A stretch of DNA of 64,000 nucleotides from Tsukamurella conjunctivitidis (lineage in GTDB: Bacteria > Actinomycetota > Actinomycetes > Mycobacteriales > Mycobacteriaceae). How positions within the stretch are numbered: position 1 is the stretch's first letter; every line of letters starts with the position of its first letter. A program made the translations under genes and the position numbers. Under the pieces are notes generated by a model. The model saw only the letters and a program-made list of their open reading frames with translations. It was not told where the DNA came from and made no database searches. Positions 1 to 9,347 of the stretch are shown here, piece after piece. The DNA lies in assembly GCF_007858475.1 (NCBI RefSeq), contig NZ_VIGX01000005.1:241893-305892 (forward strand), written 5' to 3'.

Positions 1-2075
1 AGTCGGGCGATCCGTACATCACCCATCCCCTCGCGGTGGCGACGATCCTCGCCGAGCTCGGTATGGACACGACGACGCTGGTGGCGGCGCTGCTGCACGA
101 CACCGTCGAGGACACGGGGTACAGCCTCGAGCAGCTCACCACCGAGTTCGGCCCCGAGGTGGCCCACCTGGTGGACGGCGTCACGAAGCTGGACAAGGTC
201 GCGCTCGGCAGCGCGGCCGAGGCCGAGACCATTCGCAAGATGATCATCGCGATGGCCCGCGATCCGCGCGTGCTGGTGATCAAGGTCGCGGACCGGCTGC
301 ACAACATGCGCACCATGCGGTTCCTGCCGCCGGAGAAGCAGGCCCGCAAGGCCCGCGAGACGCTCGAGGTGATCGCCCCGCTGGCGCACCGCCTCGGCAT
401 GGCGACGGTCAAGTGGGAGCTCGAGGACCTGGCCTTCGCCATCCTCCACCCGAAGAAGTACGACGAGATCGTGCGGCTCGTGGCCGACCGGGCACCGTCG
501 CGCGACACCTACCTGGCCGCGGTGCGCGCGGAGATCAACGGGGCGCTGGCGGCGCAGCGGATCGTGGCCGACGTGCAGGGCCGCCCCAAGCACTACTGGT
601 CGATCTACCAGAAGATGATCGTCAAGGGCCGCGACTTCGACGACATCCACGACCTGGTCGGCGTGCGGATCCTGTGCGACGAGGTCCGTGACTGCTACGC
701 CGCCGTCGGCACCGTGCACTCGCTGTGGCAGCCGATGGCGGGCCGGTTCAAGGACTACATCGCGCAGCCGCGGTACGGCGTCTACCAGTCGCTGCACACG
801 ACCGTGATCGGCCCGGAGGGCAAGCCCCTCGAAGTGCAGATCCGCACGCGCGAGATGCACCGGACGGCCGAGTTCGGCATCGCCGCGCACTGGCGCTACA
901 AGGAGACGAAGGGGCGCGCGGGCGGCGGCGCCAAGGGGTCGGACCTGGCCGAGGTCGACGACATGGCGTGGATGCGTCAGCTGCTCGACTGGCAGCGGGA
1001 GGCGGCGGACCCGGGGGAGTTCCTCGAGTCGCTCCGTTACGACCTCGCGGTCAAGGAGATCTTCGTCTTCACGCCCAAGGGTGACGTCATCACGCTGCCC
1101 GCGGGCAGCACCCCGGTGGACTTCGCCTACGCCGTGCACACCGAGGTGGGACATCGGTGCATCGGCGCCCGCGTGAACGGCCGGCTCGTGGCGCTGGAGC
1201 GCAAACTCGAGAACGGTGAGGTCGTCGAGGTCTTCACCAGCAAGGCGGAGAACGCCGGCCCGTCCCGCGACTGGCAGTCCTTCGTCGTCTCCCCGCGCGC
1301 GAAGGCCAAGATCCGGCAGTGGTTCGCCAAGGAGCGCCGCGAGGAGGCGCTGGAGAACGGCCGCGACGCCATCGCCAAGGAGGTGCGCCGTTCCGGCCTC
1401 CCACTGCAACGCCTGACGAACGCGGAGTCGATGGCGGGCATCGCCAAGGAACTGCGCTACGCGGACGTCTCAGCGCTCTACACGGCCGTGGGCGAGCACC
1501 AGGTGTCCGCGCACACCGTCGTGCAGCGGATGCTCGAACAACTCGGCGGCATCGAGGAGGCGACGGAGGAACTCGCCGAGCGCAGCACCCCGTCGACCAT
1601 CTCCGGCCCCACCGCGACGACGGACGTCGGCGTGCTCGTCACCGGCCAGCCGGGCGTGCTCGCGAAGCTCGCCAAGTGCTGCACCCCGGTGCCCGGCGAC
1701 GAGATCGTCGGCTTCGTGACCCGGGGTGGCGGCGTCAGTGTGCACCGCACCGACTGCACCAACGTCGCCGAGCTGCGCAAGGAGCCGGAGCGCTTCCTGG
1801 ACGTGAAGTGGGCGCCGTCGGCGTCGTCGGTCTTCCTGGTCGCGATCCAGGTGGAGGCGCTCGACCGGCACCGCCTGCTGTCCGACGTGACGAAGGTGCT
1901 CGCCGACGAGAAGGTGAACATCCTCTCGGCGTCGGTCACCACGTCACGCGACCGGGTCGCGGTGTCGCGCTTCACCTTCGAGATGGGCGATCCGAAGCAC
2001 CTCGGGCACGTGCTCAACGTGGTGCGCAACGTGGAGGGCGTGTACGACGTCTACCGCGTGACCTCCGCGCAGTAG
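1..2075 (+). CDS. rel: Rel bifunctional (p)ppGpp synthetase/hydrolase, 5' end missing
   Basis: Makes and breaks down the stringent-response alarmone (p)ppGpp in the cytosol. The reading frame is open from base 3, so the start codon lies before the window; 690 residues are visible. Domain order fits the long RelA/SpoT family: HD hydrolase domain with LLHDTVEDT at about visible residues 30-38, synthetase domain with RFKD near 249 and YQSLHTT near 261, TGS domain beginning VFTPKGD near 355, and a C-terminal ACT domain from about 610. RFKD is the RXKD form typical of bifunctional Rel enzymes rather than the EXDD form of synthetase-only RelA (family knowledge). The intact HD pair supports hydrolase activity. 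It is convergent with the cyclophilin gene and separated from it by a strong hairpin. Function is secure; only the N terminus is unseen. Confidence 0.96.
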   Translation, partial: SGDPYITHPLAVATILAELGMDTTTLVAALLHDTVEDTGYSLEQLTTEFGPEVAHLVDGVTKLDKVALGSAAEAETIRKMIIAMARDPRVLVIKVADRLHNMRTMRFLPPEKQARKARETLEVIAPLAHRLGMATVKWELEDLAFAILHPKKYDEIVRLVADRAPSRDTYLAAVRAEINGALAAQRIVADVQGRPKHYWSIYQKMIVKGRDFDDIHDLVGVRILCDEVRDCYAAVGTVHSLWQPMAGRFKDYIAQPRYGVYQSLHTTVIGPEGKPLEVQIRTREMHRTAEFGIAAHWRYKETKGRAGGGAKGSDLAEVDDMAWMRQLLDWQREAADPGEFLESLRYDLAVKEIFVFTPKGDVITLPAGSTPVDFAYAVHTEVGHRCIGARVNGRLVALERKLENGEVVEVFTSKAENAGPSRDWQSFVVSPRAKAKIRQWFAKERREEALENGRDAIAKEVRRSGLPLQRLTNAESMAGIAKELRYADVSALYTAVGEHQVSAHTVVQRMLEQLGGIEEATEELAERSTPSTISGPTATTDVGVLVTGQPGVLAKLAKCCTPVPGDEIVGFVTRGGGVSVHRTDCTNVAELRKEPERFLDVKWAPSASSVFLVAIQVEALDRHRLLSDVTKVLADEKVNILSASVTTSRDRVAVSRFTFEMGDPKHLGHVLNVVRNVEGVYDVYRVTSAQ

Positions 2076-2148
2076 CCGCCCGGGCACGGCCGCGCGCCCC
2101 ATAGCCGCCCCGCGCGCCCGCCGGCGCGCTCGCGATTCCCGGCGACGA

Positions 2149-2178
2149 CGAAGGCCCCCGCCGGAGCGGGGGCCTTCG
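2149..2178. terminator. Bidirectional terminator hairpin between rel and ppiB
   Basis: A perfect 13-bp stem (2149-2161 pairing with 2166-2178) with a 4-base loop, GC-rich, sits between two convergent genes 115 bases apart. It has no clear U-tract, as is common in actinobacteria, and could serve both strands. Confidence 0.8.
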
Positions 2179-2190
2179 CGGTGTCGCCTG

Positions 2191-3291
2191 CTACTGGGCG
2201 AGCGCCATGGTGGTGATGTTCACCGGCTCCTTGGGCTTGCCGTCGGTGACGGGCTTGTCGCCCGGCTTCGGCGCGGGGTCGCCGTCCTTGGGGACGATGC
2301 CCTTCTTCGCGATCATCTGCAGCACCGTCAGGCCCGCATCGTCGACCTTGCCGATCACGGCGTAGTTCGCGGGCAGGGTCGTCTCCTTGTAGACCAGGAA
2401 GAACTGGCTGGACCCGGTGTTCGTGGTGGCCGGTTGGCCCGTCATCGGGTTCGCCTCGGAGTTCGCGTTCGCGACCGCGATCGTGCCGGCGGGGTAGACC
2501 ACGTTCGGCGTCTGCTGCATCGGGTTCGCGGAGCCGCCCGCCTCCTTGAGGAAGGTCGGCTTCTCGTCGGGGGAGGTCCAGCTCGGGCCGCCGCTGCCCG
2601 TGCCGGTCGGGTCGCCGCACTGGAGCACGAACAGGTCGGAGGTCCCGGCCTTGGGATCCGCCGTGTTCGCCACCTCGCGGTGGCAGGGGGTGCCGTCGAA
2701 GTACTTCGCCTCGATGAGCGTCAGGAAGGTCTGCACGTTGCACGGAGCCTTCGACCGGTCGAGCTCGAAACCGATCGCGCCGGCGTTGGTCGTGATGGTG
2801 CCGTTCGCGGTTCCGGTGTTCGGGACGTCCTTGCCGTCGGGCTTGGTGACGCCCTTGTTCTTCCCGGTCAGCGTGTCCAGCGCGGGCAGCGCCTTCTCCG
2901 CCTCGACGATCTGCTTCTCGACGGTGTCGATCTGCTCCTGAGCGGTCTTCTGCTGATCGGCGGGCATCTTGGCCATGCCGGCCTTCTGCTGCGCGATCTG
3001 CCCGCGCGCCTTGGTGATGTTCTCGCGCAGCGCGGCCGCCTGATCGGGACGATCGGCGAAATCGCACGTCACGTGGAGCGACTTGTAGCGGTCCTCGGCG
3101 CCGACCCGGAGCGGGGCCCGGGGCCCCTGCGGGAGCCAGATGTAACAGCCGGCGGCGACGAGCGCGACCACGACGACGCCGGCGACGGCACCCGCCTTGA
3201 TCTTGCGCTTGCGCGCGTCGGCCTCACGCCGCTCGTTCTGCTTCGCCAGCTTCTCGCGGGCGGCCTGGCGGCGCTCTTCATTGCTCGGCAC
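2191..3291 (-). CDS. ppiB: Membrane-anchored cyclophilin-type peptidyl-prolyl isomerase with coiled-coil insert
   Basis: Predicted peptidyl-prolyl cis-trans isomerase folding proteins outside the membrane. The 366-residue protein starts with a basic, charged cytosolic segment, one membrane helix at about residues 33-53, then a strongly helical Gln/Lys/Glu-rich segment (about 80-135, likely coiled coil), and a C-terminal cyclophilin domain with CHREV and LQCGDPTGTGSGGP. The GTG start at 3291 is backed by GAGGAGGT at 3301-3308. Position next to rel matches M. tuberculosis Rv2583c/Rv2582 (ppiB). The mycobacterial protein is shorter as I recall it, about 308 residues, and the helical insert seems to account for the difference. 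The isomerase family is secure; the insert's role is unknown. Confidence 0.88.
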   Translation of the reverse strand: MPSNEERRQAAREKLAKQNERREADARKRKIKAGAVAGVVVVALVAAGCYIWLPQGPRAPLRVGAEDRYKSLHVTCDFADRPDQAAALRENITKARGQIAQQKAGMAKMPADQQKTAQEQIDTVEKQIVEAEKALPALDTLTGKNKGVTKPDGKDVPNTGTANGTITTNAGAIGFELDRSKAPCNVQTFLTLIEAKYFDGTPCHREVANTADPKAGTSDLFVLQCGDPTGTGSGGPSWTSPDEKPTFLKEAGGSANPMQQTPNVVYPAGTIAVANANSEANPMTGQPATTNTGSSQFFLVYKETTLPANYAVIGKVDDAGLTVLQMIAKKGIVPKDGDPAPKPGDKPVTDGKPKEPVNITTMALAQ

Positions 3292-3399
3292 GGTGTGACG
3301 ACCTCCTCATTACCGACATCCGGCGGGCACAACTGATCGCCAAGTCTGCCAGTTAAACCTGATAGACGCCGCCACCGGGTCTGGTGCCACAATGGTCGG

Positions 3400-4137
3400 A
3401 TGCTGATCACCGGATTCCCCGCGGGGGTGTTCCAGACCAACTGCTACGTCGTCGCGGCCGGTCCGGACTCCGACGCCGTCGTCATCGACCCCGGTCAGGA
3501 CGCCGTCGAGCCCCTCAAGCAGCTCCTGGCCGAGCACCGGCTCAACCCCGTCGCGGTCCTGCTCACGCACGGTCACCTCGACCACACGTGGACCGCGCAG
3601 CCCTTCGCCGACGAGTTCGGCATCCCCGTGCACATCCACGAGGCGGACCGGCCGATGCTCGCGGATCCCGCCGTCGGGATCGGGGCCGCGCTCGGCGCGA
3701 TGATCGGGGATCAGGTCTTCGTCGAGCCGCAGAAGGTGATCGACCTCGTCGACGGCGAGCCCGTCACCCTGGCGGGCATCACCTTCGGCGTCGACCATGC
3801 GCCCGGCCACTCGGCGGGCTCGATCGTCTTCACCGTCGACGCGCCCGCGGTCGACGGTGCCGGTACCCCGGTCGAGGGCGAGACGGTCACCGTCGCCTTC
3901 GACGGCGACGTCCTGTTCCAGGGGTCCATCGGCCGGACGGATCTGCCGGGCGGGAGCCACGAGCAGCTGCTGGGCTCGATCGCGGCGAAGCTGCTGCCGC
4001 TGCGGGACGACACCGTCGTCCTGCCGGGCCACGGCCCGGCCACCACCATCGGGCGGGAGCGGGCGTCGAACCCGTTCCTGCAGGGGCTCACGGGTACCGA
4101 GACACCCGCTGAGCGGAAAGGACGATACGGACTGTGA
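3400..4137 (+). CDS. Metallo-beta-lactamase-fold hydrolase, glyoxalase II-like
   Basis: A 245-residue zinc-dependent hydrolase of the glyoxalase II branch of the metallo-beta-lactamase superfamily. The metal-binding signature THGHLDHT is at about residues 64-71, followed by further ligands in [25 protein letters not shown] and LPGHGPAT. The natural substrate is not shown by the sequence; hydroxyacylglutathione-type or mycothiol-type thioesters are possible, since actinobacteria lack glutathione. The ATG at 3400 is the first good start. Its stop overlaps the hisS start by 4 bases (GTGA), so the two are probably co-transcribed. The same neighbour pair occurs in M. tuberculosis (Rv2581c-hisS). 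Fold secure, substrate unknown. Confidence 0.88.
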   Translation: MLITGFPAGVFQTNCYVVAAGPDSDAVVIDPGQDAVEPLKQLLAEHRLNPVAVLLTHGHLDHTWTAQPFADEFGIPVHIHEADRPMLADPAVGIGAALGAMIGDQVFVEPQKVIDLVDGEPVTLAGITFGVDHAPGHSAGSIVFTVDAPAVDGAGTPVEGETVTVAFDGDVLFQGSIGRTDLPGGSHEQLLGSIAAKLLPLRDDTVVLPGHGPATTIGRERASNPFLQGLTGTETPAERKGRYGL

Positions 4138-5432
4138 GCGCCGGTAGCTTCCAGGCTCCCAAGGGCATTCCCGACTACATCCCGGTGCCGTCGGGGGAGA
4201 AGAACAGCTCCGCCGATTTCCTCGCCGTGCGCACCGCGCTGCTGCGGGCGACCGCCGAGGCGGGGTACGGCTACATCGAGCTGCCGATCTTCGAGGACAC
4301 CACGCTGTTCGCGCGCGGCGTCGGCGAGTCGACCGACGTCGTCGCCAAGGAGATGTACACCTTCGCCGACCGTGGCGACCGCTCGGTGACGCTGCGTCCC
4401 GAGGGCACCGCAGGTGTGGTCCGCGCGGTGCTGCAGCACGGACTCGACCGCGGCCAGCTGCCGGTCAAGGCCGCCTACGCCGGGCCGTTCTTCCGGTACG
4501 AACGGCCTCAGGAAGGGCGCTACCGGCAGTTGCAACAGGTGGGCATCGAGGCCATCGGGGTCGACGACCCCGCGCTCGACGCCGAGGTGATCGCGGTCGC
4601 GGACCGCGCGTACCGCAGCGTCGGCCTCGACGGTTTCCGCCTGGAGGTCTCGAGCCTCGGCGACGGCACCTGTCGCCCGCAGTACCGGGAGAAGCTGCAG
4701 GAGTTCCTGTTCGCGCTCGACCTCGACGAGGAGACGCGGCGCCGTGCCGAGATCAACCCGCTCCGGGTGCTGGACGACAAGCGGCCGGAGGTGAGGGCCA
4801 TGACGGCCGACGCGCCGCTCATGATCGACAACCTGACGCCGGAGCCCAAGGAGCACTTCGAGAAGGTGCTCGGCTACCTCGACGCGCTCGGTGTGCCCTA
4901 CGTCGTGAATCCGCGCCTGGTCCGCGGCCTCGACTACTACACGAAGACGTGTTTCGAGTTCGTCCACGACGGCCTGGGTGCCCAGTCGGGCATCGGCGGC
5001 GGCGGCCGCTACGACGGTCTCGTCGAGCAGCTCGGCGGGCGTGAAGGCGTCACGGGCGTGGGCTTCGGCCTCGGCGTCGATCGCACCCTGCTCGCCCTGG
5101 CCGCGGAGGGCAAGCGCGCCCCGTCGGCGCCGCGGGTCACCGCCTTCGGCGTGCCCCTCGGTGACGCCGCGCGCGATGCGATGGTGCCGCTACTGGGGCG
5201 CCTGCGGCAGGCCGGGGTCGCGTCCGACATGGCGTACGGCAACCGTGCCATGAAGGGCGCGATGAAGGCCGCGGACCGTTCGGGTGCCCGATTCGCCCTG
5301 ATCCTGGGCGATTCCGAGCTCGAACAGGGCGTCGTGATGGTCAAGGATCTCGCGAAGGGTGAGCAGCGGGCCCTCCCGATCGATACCGTCGTGGGCGTGA
5401 TCGTGACCGAGAGCGCCGAGAGCGCAGGGTAG
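4134..5432 (+). CDS. hisS: Histidyl-tRNA synthetase
   Basis: Charges tRNA-His with histidine; class II synthetase, cytosolic homodimer. The 432 residues match the family length. Visible signatures are motif 2 ([14 protein letters not shown], about residues 120-133), the histidine-specific loop [15 protein letters not shown] (about 262-276), a glycine-rich [11 protein letters not shown], and motif 3 [15 protein letters not shown] (about 304-318), followed by an anticodon-binding domain. The GTG start is fixed by the 4-base overlap with the preceding hydrolase gene. No T-box leader is possible given that overlap, so expression appears tied to the upstream gene. Identification is secure. Confidence 0.97.
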   Translation: MSAGSFQAPKGIPDYIPVPSGEKNSSADFLAVRTALLRATAEAGYGYIELPIFEDTTLFARGVGESTDVVAKEMYTFADRGDRSVTLRPEGTAGVVRAVLQHGLDRGQLPVKAAYAGPFFRYERPQEGRYRQLQQVGIEAIGVDDPALDAEVIAVADRAYRSVGLDGFRLEVSSLGDGTCRPQYREKLQEFLFALDLDEETRRRAEINPLRVLDDKRPEVRAMTADAPLMIDNLTPEPKEHFEKVLGYLDALGVPYVVNPRLVRGLDYYTKTCFEFVHDGLGAQSGIGGGGRYDGLVEQLGGREGVTGVGFGLGVDRTLLALAAEGKRAPSAPRVTAFGVPLGDAARDAMVPLLGRLRQAGVASDMAYGNRAMKGAMKAADRSGARFALILGDSELEQGVVMVKDLAKGEQRALPIDTVVGVIVTESAESAG

Positions 5433-5437
5433 CCCGC

Positions 5438-6130
5438 GTGTCCTCCAGTCCCGCCGAGCCCGGCGCCCGCGACCCGCGGGAGCTGAGCGCGGAGGACGCC
5501 GTCGACGTGGACTTGATCCCGCCGCGCATGGTGCTGCCCAAGGTGCGCCGCGCGGTGGCCGTGGGACTCGCGGTGACCGTCGTGATCGCGGTGGTCGTCA
5601 CCGTCCTCGCCGGACCGATGTGGGGCATCGCGGTCCTGGTCGCGGGCGCCGCGCCGGGCCTGGGCGGCTATCTCGGCGTCGCGCGGCGTCGAGTGGTGCT
5701 CGATCACCGCGTGCTCACCCGCCGGACGCTGCGGACGCAGCGCGTCAACCTGATGGACGCCGACGAGGTCGACCTGGTCGCGGAGGTGGCACGGCTCGCG
5801 CAGGTCTCGTTGCGCATCCGGCACGGGCGCACGACGATGCGCCTGCCGATCGCCCTGTACGAGGGCCCCGCTCGCGGTCGTGTGCGGGGCCGCGAGCTGC
5901 CGATGCTGGGCACGCGCCGGCTCGCGGAGGCGCTCGACCGGAACCGTCGCCCCGAGGTGCGCGACATCGGACGGGTGCTCGCCGAGCAGTCGCGCGGCCA
6001 GGCCGCGTCGATGCCGATGCGCGACCGTCCGCTGTTCCGCGCGGCGGGGATCGCGCGAGAGGTCGGTGGCGCGGAGGAACTGGTGTTCACGGCCGACGAG
6101 GTGGACGAGATCGCCCGCCCTCCGTGGTAG
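5438..6130 (+). CDS. Conserved two-helix membrane protein of unknown function
   Basis: A 230-residue protein I do not recognise by function. An acidic N-terminal 30 residues is followed by two adjacent hydrophobic segments (about residues 35-57 and 60-78) and a long soluble C-terminal part rich in Arg and acidic residues. The short segment after the second helix, with LDHRVLTRRTLRTQRVNLMDA, has the look of a PH-like or bPH2-type membrane-proximal fold, but this is only an impression. The GTG start at 5438 lies 5 bases after the hisS stop, so it is likely in the hisS operon. Coding is supported by frame continuity and by codon use like its neighbours. Confidence 0.72.
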   Translation: MSSSPAEPGARDPRELSAEDAVDVDLIPPRMVLPKVRRAVAVGLAVTVVIAVVVTVLAGPMWGIAVLVAGAAPGLGGYLGVARRRVVLDHRVLTRRTLRTQRVNLMDADEVDLVAEVARLAQVSLRIRHGRTTMRLPIALYEGPARGRVRGRELPMLGTRRLAEALDRNRRPEVRDIGRVLAEQSRGQAASMPMRDRPLFRAAGIAREVGGAEELVFTADEVDEIARPPW

Positions 6131-6151
6131 AGGTGGCGGTGGACGCGCGGT

Positions 6152-6190
6152 GTTCGAACGCTTGACTGTCATCGAACCACATGTTCGAAT
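6152..6190 (+). promoter_or_regulatory. Putative LexA-type operator and promoter of the radical SAM gene
   Basis: GTTCGAAC at 6152-6159 is a perfect 8-base palindrome. A second element, TCGAAC-N5-GTTCGA, spans 6172-6188. The mycobacterial SOS box is TCGAAC-N4-GTTCGA, so the half-sites match exactly but the spacer is one base too long. TTGACT at 6162-6167 and TCGAAT at 6185-6190 are 17 bases apart and could be -35 and -10 elements. A transcript would then begin at about the GTG at 6197, leaderless, with the LexA-like box covering the -10. I recall the M. tuberculosis orthologue (Rv2578c) being listed among DNA-damage-induced genes. Confidence 0.55.
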
Positions 6191-6196
6191 GGCGGT

Positions 6197-7237
6197 GTGC
6201 GATGGGACGGTCAGCTGCTGAGTGATGCCGGTTCGGGCGTGCGTGCGCTGCCGGGCCTCGAGGGCGTCGGGCGCACGGTCACGACGCCGGAGTTCGAGGG
6301 CGTCACCTTCCACGAGGTGCTGTGCAAGAGCGCGCTGAACAGGGTGCCGGAGTCGTCGGCCATGCCCTTCTCCTGGACTGTCAACCCGTACCGCGGATGC
6401 ACGCACGCGTGCACCTACTGTTTCGCCCGGTCGAGTCACGAGTACCTCGAGTTCGACGCCGGCGGTGACTTCGACTCGCAGATCGTGGTGAAGACGAATC
6501 TGGTCTCGGTCCTCAAGAAGGAACTGCGGCGCGCGTCCTGGCGGGGGGAGCCGGTCGCGCTCGGCACCAACACCGATCCCTACCAGCGCGCCGAGGGCCG
6601 CTATCGCCTGATGCCGGGTGTGATCGGGGCGTTGGCCGGCGCGGGCTCGCCGATCTCGATCCTCACGAAGGGGACGCTGCTGCGGCGCGATCTCCCGCTG
6701 CTGACGACCGCTGCCACTCGGGTCCCGGTACAACTGTCGGTGTCGCTGGCACTGCTCGACCCGGAGCTGCAGCGCTCGCTGGAGCCGGGCACGCCCAAAC
6801 CCGAAGCGCGCCTGGAACTCATCCGCGCGATCGCGGAGGCGGGGTTCGACTGCCACGTCATGGTCGCGCCGGTGGTGCCCTACCTCACTGACGACGCCGC
6901 GTCGCTGCGCGCACTGATCGCCGCGCTCGCGGACGCCGGGGCCACCAGCGCCTCGGTCATGGCGCTGAACCTCACCGGGCGGTACCGGGAGTGGTTCCTC
7001 GGGTGGCTGTCGGAGAACCATCCGATGCTGGTGCGGCGCTACCGCCAGCTGTACGGCTCCACGGGCCGCGTCTCGTCGGAGTACCGCACGCACCTGCGCG
7101 CCCGCGTCACCCCGATGCTCGAGGAGTTCGGCCTGATGCGGCTGGAGGATCCCTACGCGAGCCCGCCGCCGCGCGCGCCGCGCGCCCCGCGGGTCGACGG
7201 CTCCGCCGCGCCCGATCTTCAGGAGTCGCTCTTCTAG
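6197..7237 (+). CDS. Radical SAM protein of the Rv2578c family
   Basis: A 346-residue radical S-adenosylmethionine enzyme of unknown substrate. The iron-sulfur signature is CTHACTYC at about residues 71-78, within YRGCTHACTYCFARSSHEYL; the cysteines bind a 4Fe-4S cluster that cleaves SAM. The N-terminal segment FHEVLCKSALNRV resembles M. tuberculosis Rv2578c closely, and SplB-like photoproduct-lyase relatives share the overall layout. The GTG at 6197 has no Shine-Dalgarno sequence; the promoter upstream suggests a leaderless message. The LexA-like box suggests induction by DNA damage, which would fit a repair role, but the reaction is not known to me. Family assignment is strong, function open. 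Confidence 0.85.
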   Translation: MRWDGQLLSDAGSGVRALPGLEGVGRTVTTPEFEGVTFHEVLCKSALNRVPESSAMPFSWTVNPYRGCTHACTYCFARSSHEYLEFDAGGDFDSQIVVKTNLVSVLKKELRRASWRGEPVALGTNTDPYQRAEGRYRLMPGVIGALAGAGSPISILTKGTLLRRDLPLLTTAATRVPVQLSVSLALLDPELQRSLEPGTPKPEARLELIRAIAEAGFDCHVMVAPVVPYLTDDAASLRALIAALADAGATSASVMALNLTGRYREWFLGWLSENHPMLVRRYRQLYGSTGRVSSEYRTHLRARVTPMLEEFGLMRLEDPYASPPPRAPRAPRVDGSAAPDLQESLF

Positions 7238-7243
7238 ACAGGT

Positions 7244-7263
7244 GCGTAACCAATGCGTTACGC
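7244..7263. promoter_or_regulatory. Inverted-repeat operator in front of the ArsR-type regulator
   Basis: GCGTAAC (7244-7250) and GTTACGC (7257-7263) form a perfect 7-bp inverted repeat with a 6-base spacer, 8 bases before the GTG at 7271. Position and symmetry fit autoregulation by the winged-helix repressor encoded immediately downstream. The repeat covers an ATG at 7253, which argues against that ATG as the start. Confidence 0.6.
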
Positions 7264-7270
7264 TTTTCCG

Positions 7271-7660
7271 GTGAGCGTCTTCACCGCCATCGCCGACCCG
7301 GTTCGCCGGAGGATTGTCGTCCTGCTGAGCGGGACTCCGATGACCGCGGGCCAGATCGCCGGCGAGTTCGACATCAGTCGGCCGGCCGTCAGTCGACATC
7401 TCCGCGTCCTGCGCGACGCGGGGGTGGTGGAGGGCGGACCGTTGGGCGAGGACGGCCGCGAGCGGTCGTACGTGCTACGGCTCGGCGCCCTCGACGAGGT
7501 CGACGGTTGGCTGGCGCGGGTGCGCGGCTCCGCGCGGCTCGGGGGTCTGCTCGCCTCGCCCGCGCTGGACACCGAGGTGCGCCGCGCGCGGCGCGACAGC
7601 GCTCCAAGTGCGAATCCTGGGAACGGCATCGACCGAACGAATGAACGGGGAACGGCATGA
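7271..7660 (+). CDS. ArsR-family winged-helix transcriptional regulator
   Basis: A 129-residue DNA-binding repressor of the ArsR family. It begins SVFTAIADPVRRRIVVLLS, the usual opening of the SRPBCC-linked ArsR subgroup, and has the recognition-helix segment ISRPAVSRHLRVLRDAGVV at about residues 38-56. No CXC metal-binding motif is seen in the winged-helix core, so it is probably not a metal sensor. I chose GTG at 7271 over the in-frame ATG at 7253 because the latter lies inside the inverted-repeat operator. Its stop overlaps the next gene's ATG by 4 bases (ATGA), the classical ArsR-SRPBCC pair. It probably represses that pair; the inducer is unknown. Confidence 0.85.
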   Translation: MSVFTAIADPVRRRIVVLLSGTPMTAGQIAGEFDISRPAVSRHLRVLRDAGVVEGGPLGEDGRERSYVLRLGALDEVDGWLARVRGSARLGGLLASPALDTEVRRARRDSAPSANPGNGIDRTNERGTA

Positions 7661-8145
7661 CCAAGCGGGCGACGGGACGTGTGGAGTCCACCGGCGACGG
7701 GCGCGACCTGATACTCGAGCGCTACTTCGTCGCCGGGGTGGAGGATGTCTGGGCTTCGATCACGGAGCCGGACCGGACCGCGCGATGGTTCGGGGCGTGG
7801 ACCGGCGAGCCCGGGGTGGGTGCGGTGGTGCGGGTGACGATGGGCTTCGAGGAGGGGGCGCCGGTGATGCCCATGACCATCACCGCGTGTGAGCCGCCCC
7901 GCCGCCTCGGCGTGCACGCCAAGGACGAGTACGGCGAGTGGAACCTCGAGGCGCTCGTCGAGCGCGACGGTGACCGCACGCGCCTGACCTTCGTGCATCA
8001 CCTCGACGGCGCGGCGAACGCGGCGGAGGTCGGACCGGGGTGGGAGTACTACCTCGACGCGCTCGTCGCCGCCGAGAGCGGCGATGCCGCACCGGATTTC
8101 GATGACTACTTCCCGGCGATGTCGAAGCACTACGGCGGCGACTGA
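7657..8145 (+). CDS. SRPBCC (AHSA1-like) ligand-binding domain protein
   Basis: A 162-residue protein of the START/Bet v1-like SRPBCC superfamily, AHSA1 subgroup. The N-terminal [25 protein letters not shown] (residues split around 25-50) is the typical helix-grip opening, and the C-terminal half ends with a long amphipathic helix containing GWEYYLDAL. Such proteins bind hydrophobic ligands or act as small-molecule lyases or sensors; no substrate can be read from the sequence. Translationally coupled to the ArsR gene by an ATGA overlap, so it is likely the regulated partner in a two-gene operon. Family assignment is good; role unknown. Confidence 0.8.
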   Translation: MTKRATGRVESTGDGRDLILERYFVAGVEDVWASITEPDRTARWFGAWTGEPGVGAVVRVTMGFEEGAPVMPMTITACEPPRRLGVHAKDEYGEWNLEALVERDGDRTRLTFVHHLDGAANAAEVGPGWEYYLDALVAAESGDAAPDFDDYFPAMSKHYGGD

Positions 8146-8166
8146 GGGGTCTGTCGTCGCCGCTAC

Positions 8167-8187
8167 TAATGGAAATGATTACTATTA
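8167..8187. promoter_or_regulatory. Zur-box-like palindrome before the CobW-type GTPase
   Basis: A 21-base imperfect palindrome, centred on G at 8177, with 8 of 10 base pairs matching and a core AAATGATTA. It resembles actinobacterial Zur operators (TGAAAATGATTTTCA type) and ends 5 bases before the chosen ATG. It is far more AT-rich than the surrounding DNA. This placement predicts zinc-dependent repression. Confidence 0.65.
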
Positions 8188-8192
8188 GTGGC

Positions 8193-9340
<1,148 letters not shown>

Positions 9341-9347
<7 letters not shown>

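Noticed and set aside
4081-4134. T-box or other leader before hisS, aspS or alaS
   Set aside because: hisS overlaps the preceding gene, and the aspS and alaS gaps are about 100 bases with no T-box-like conserved elements, so no riboswitch is supported.
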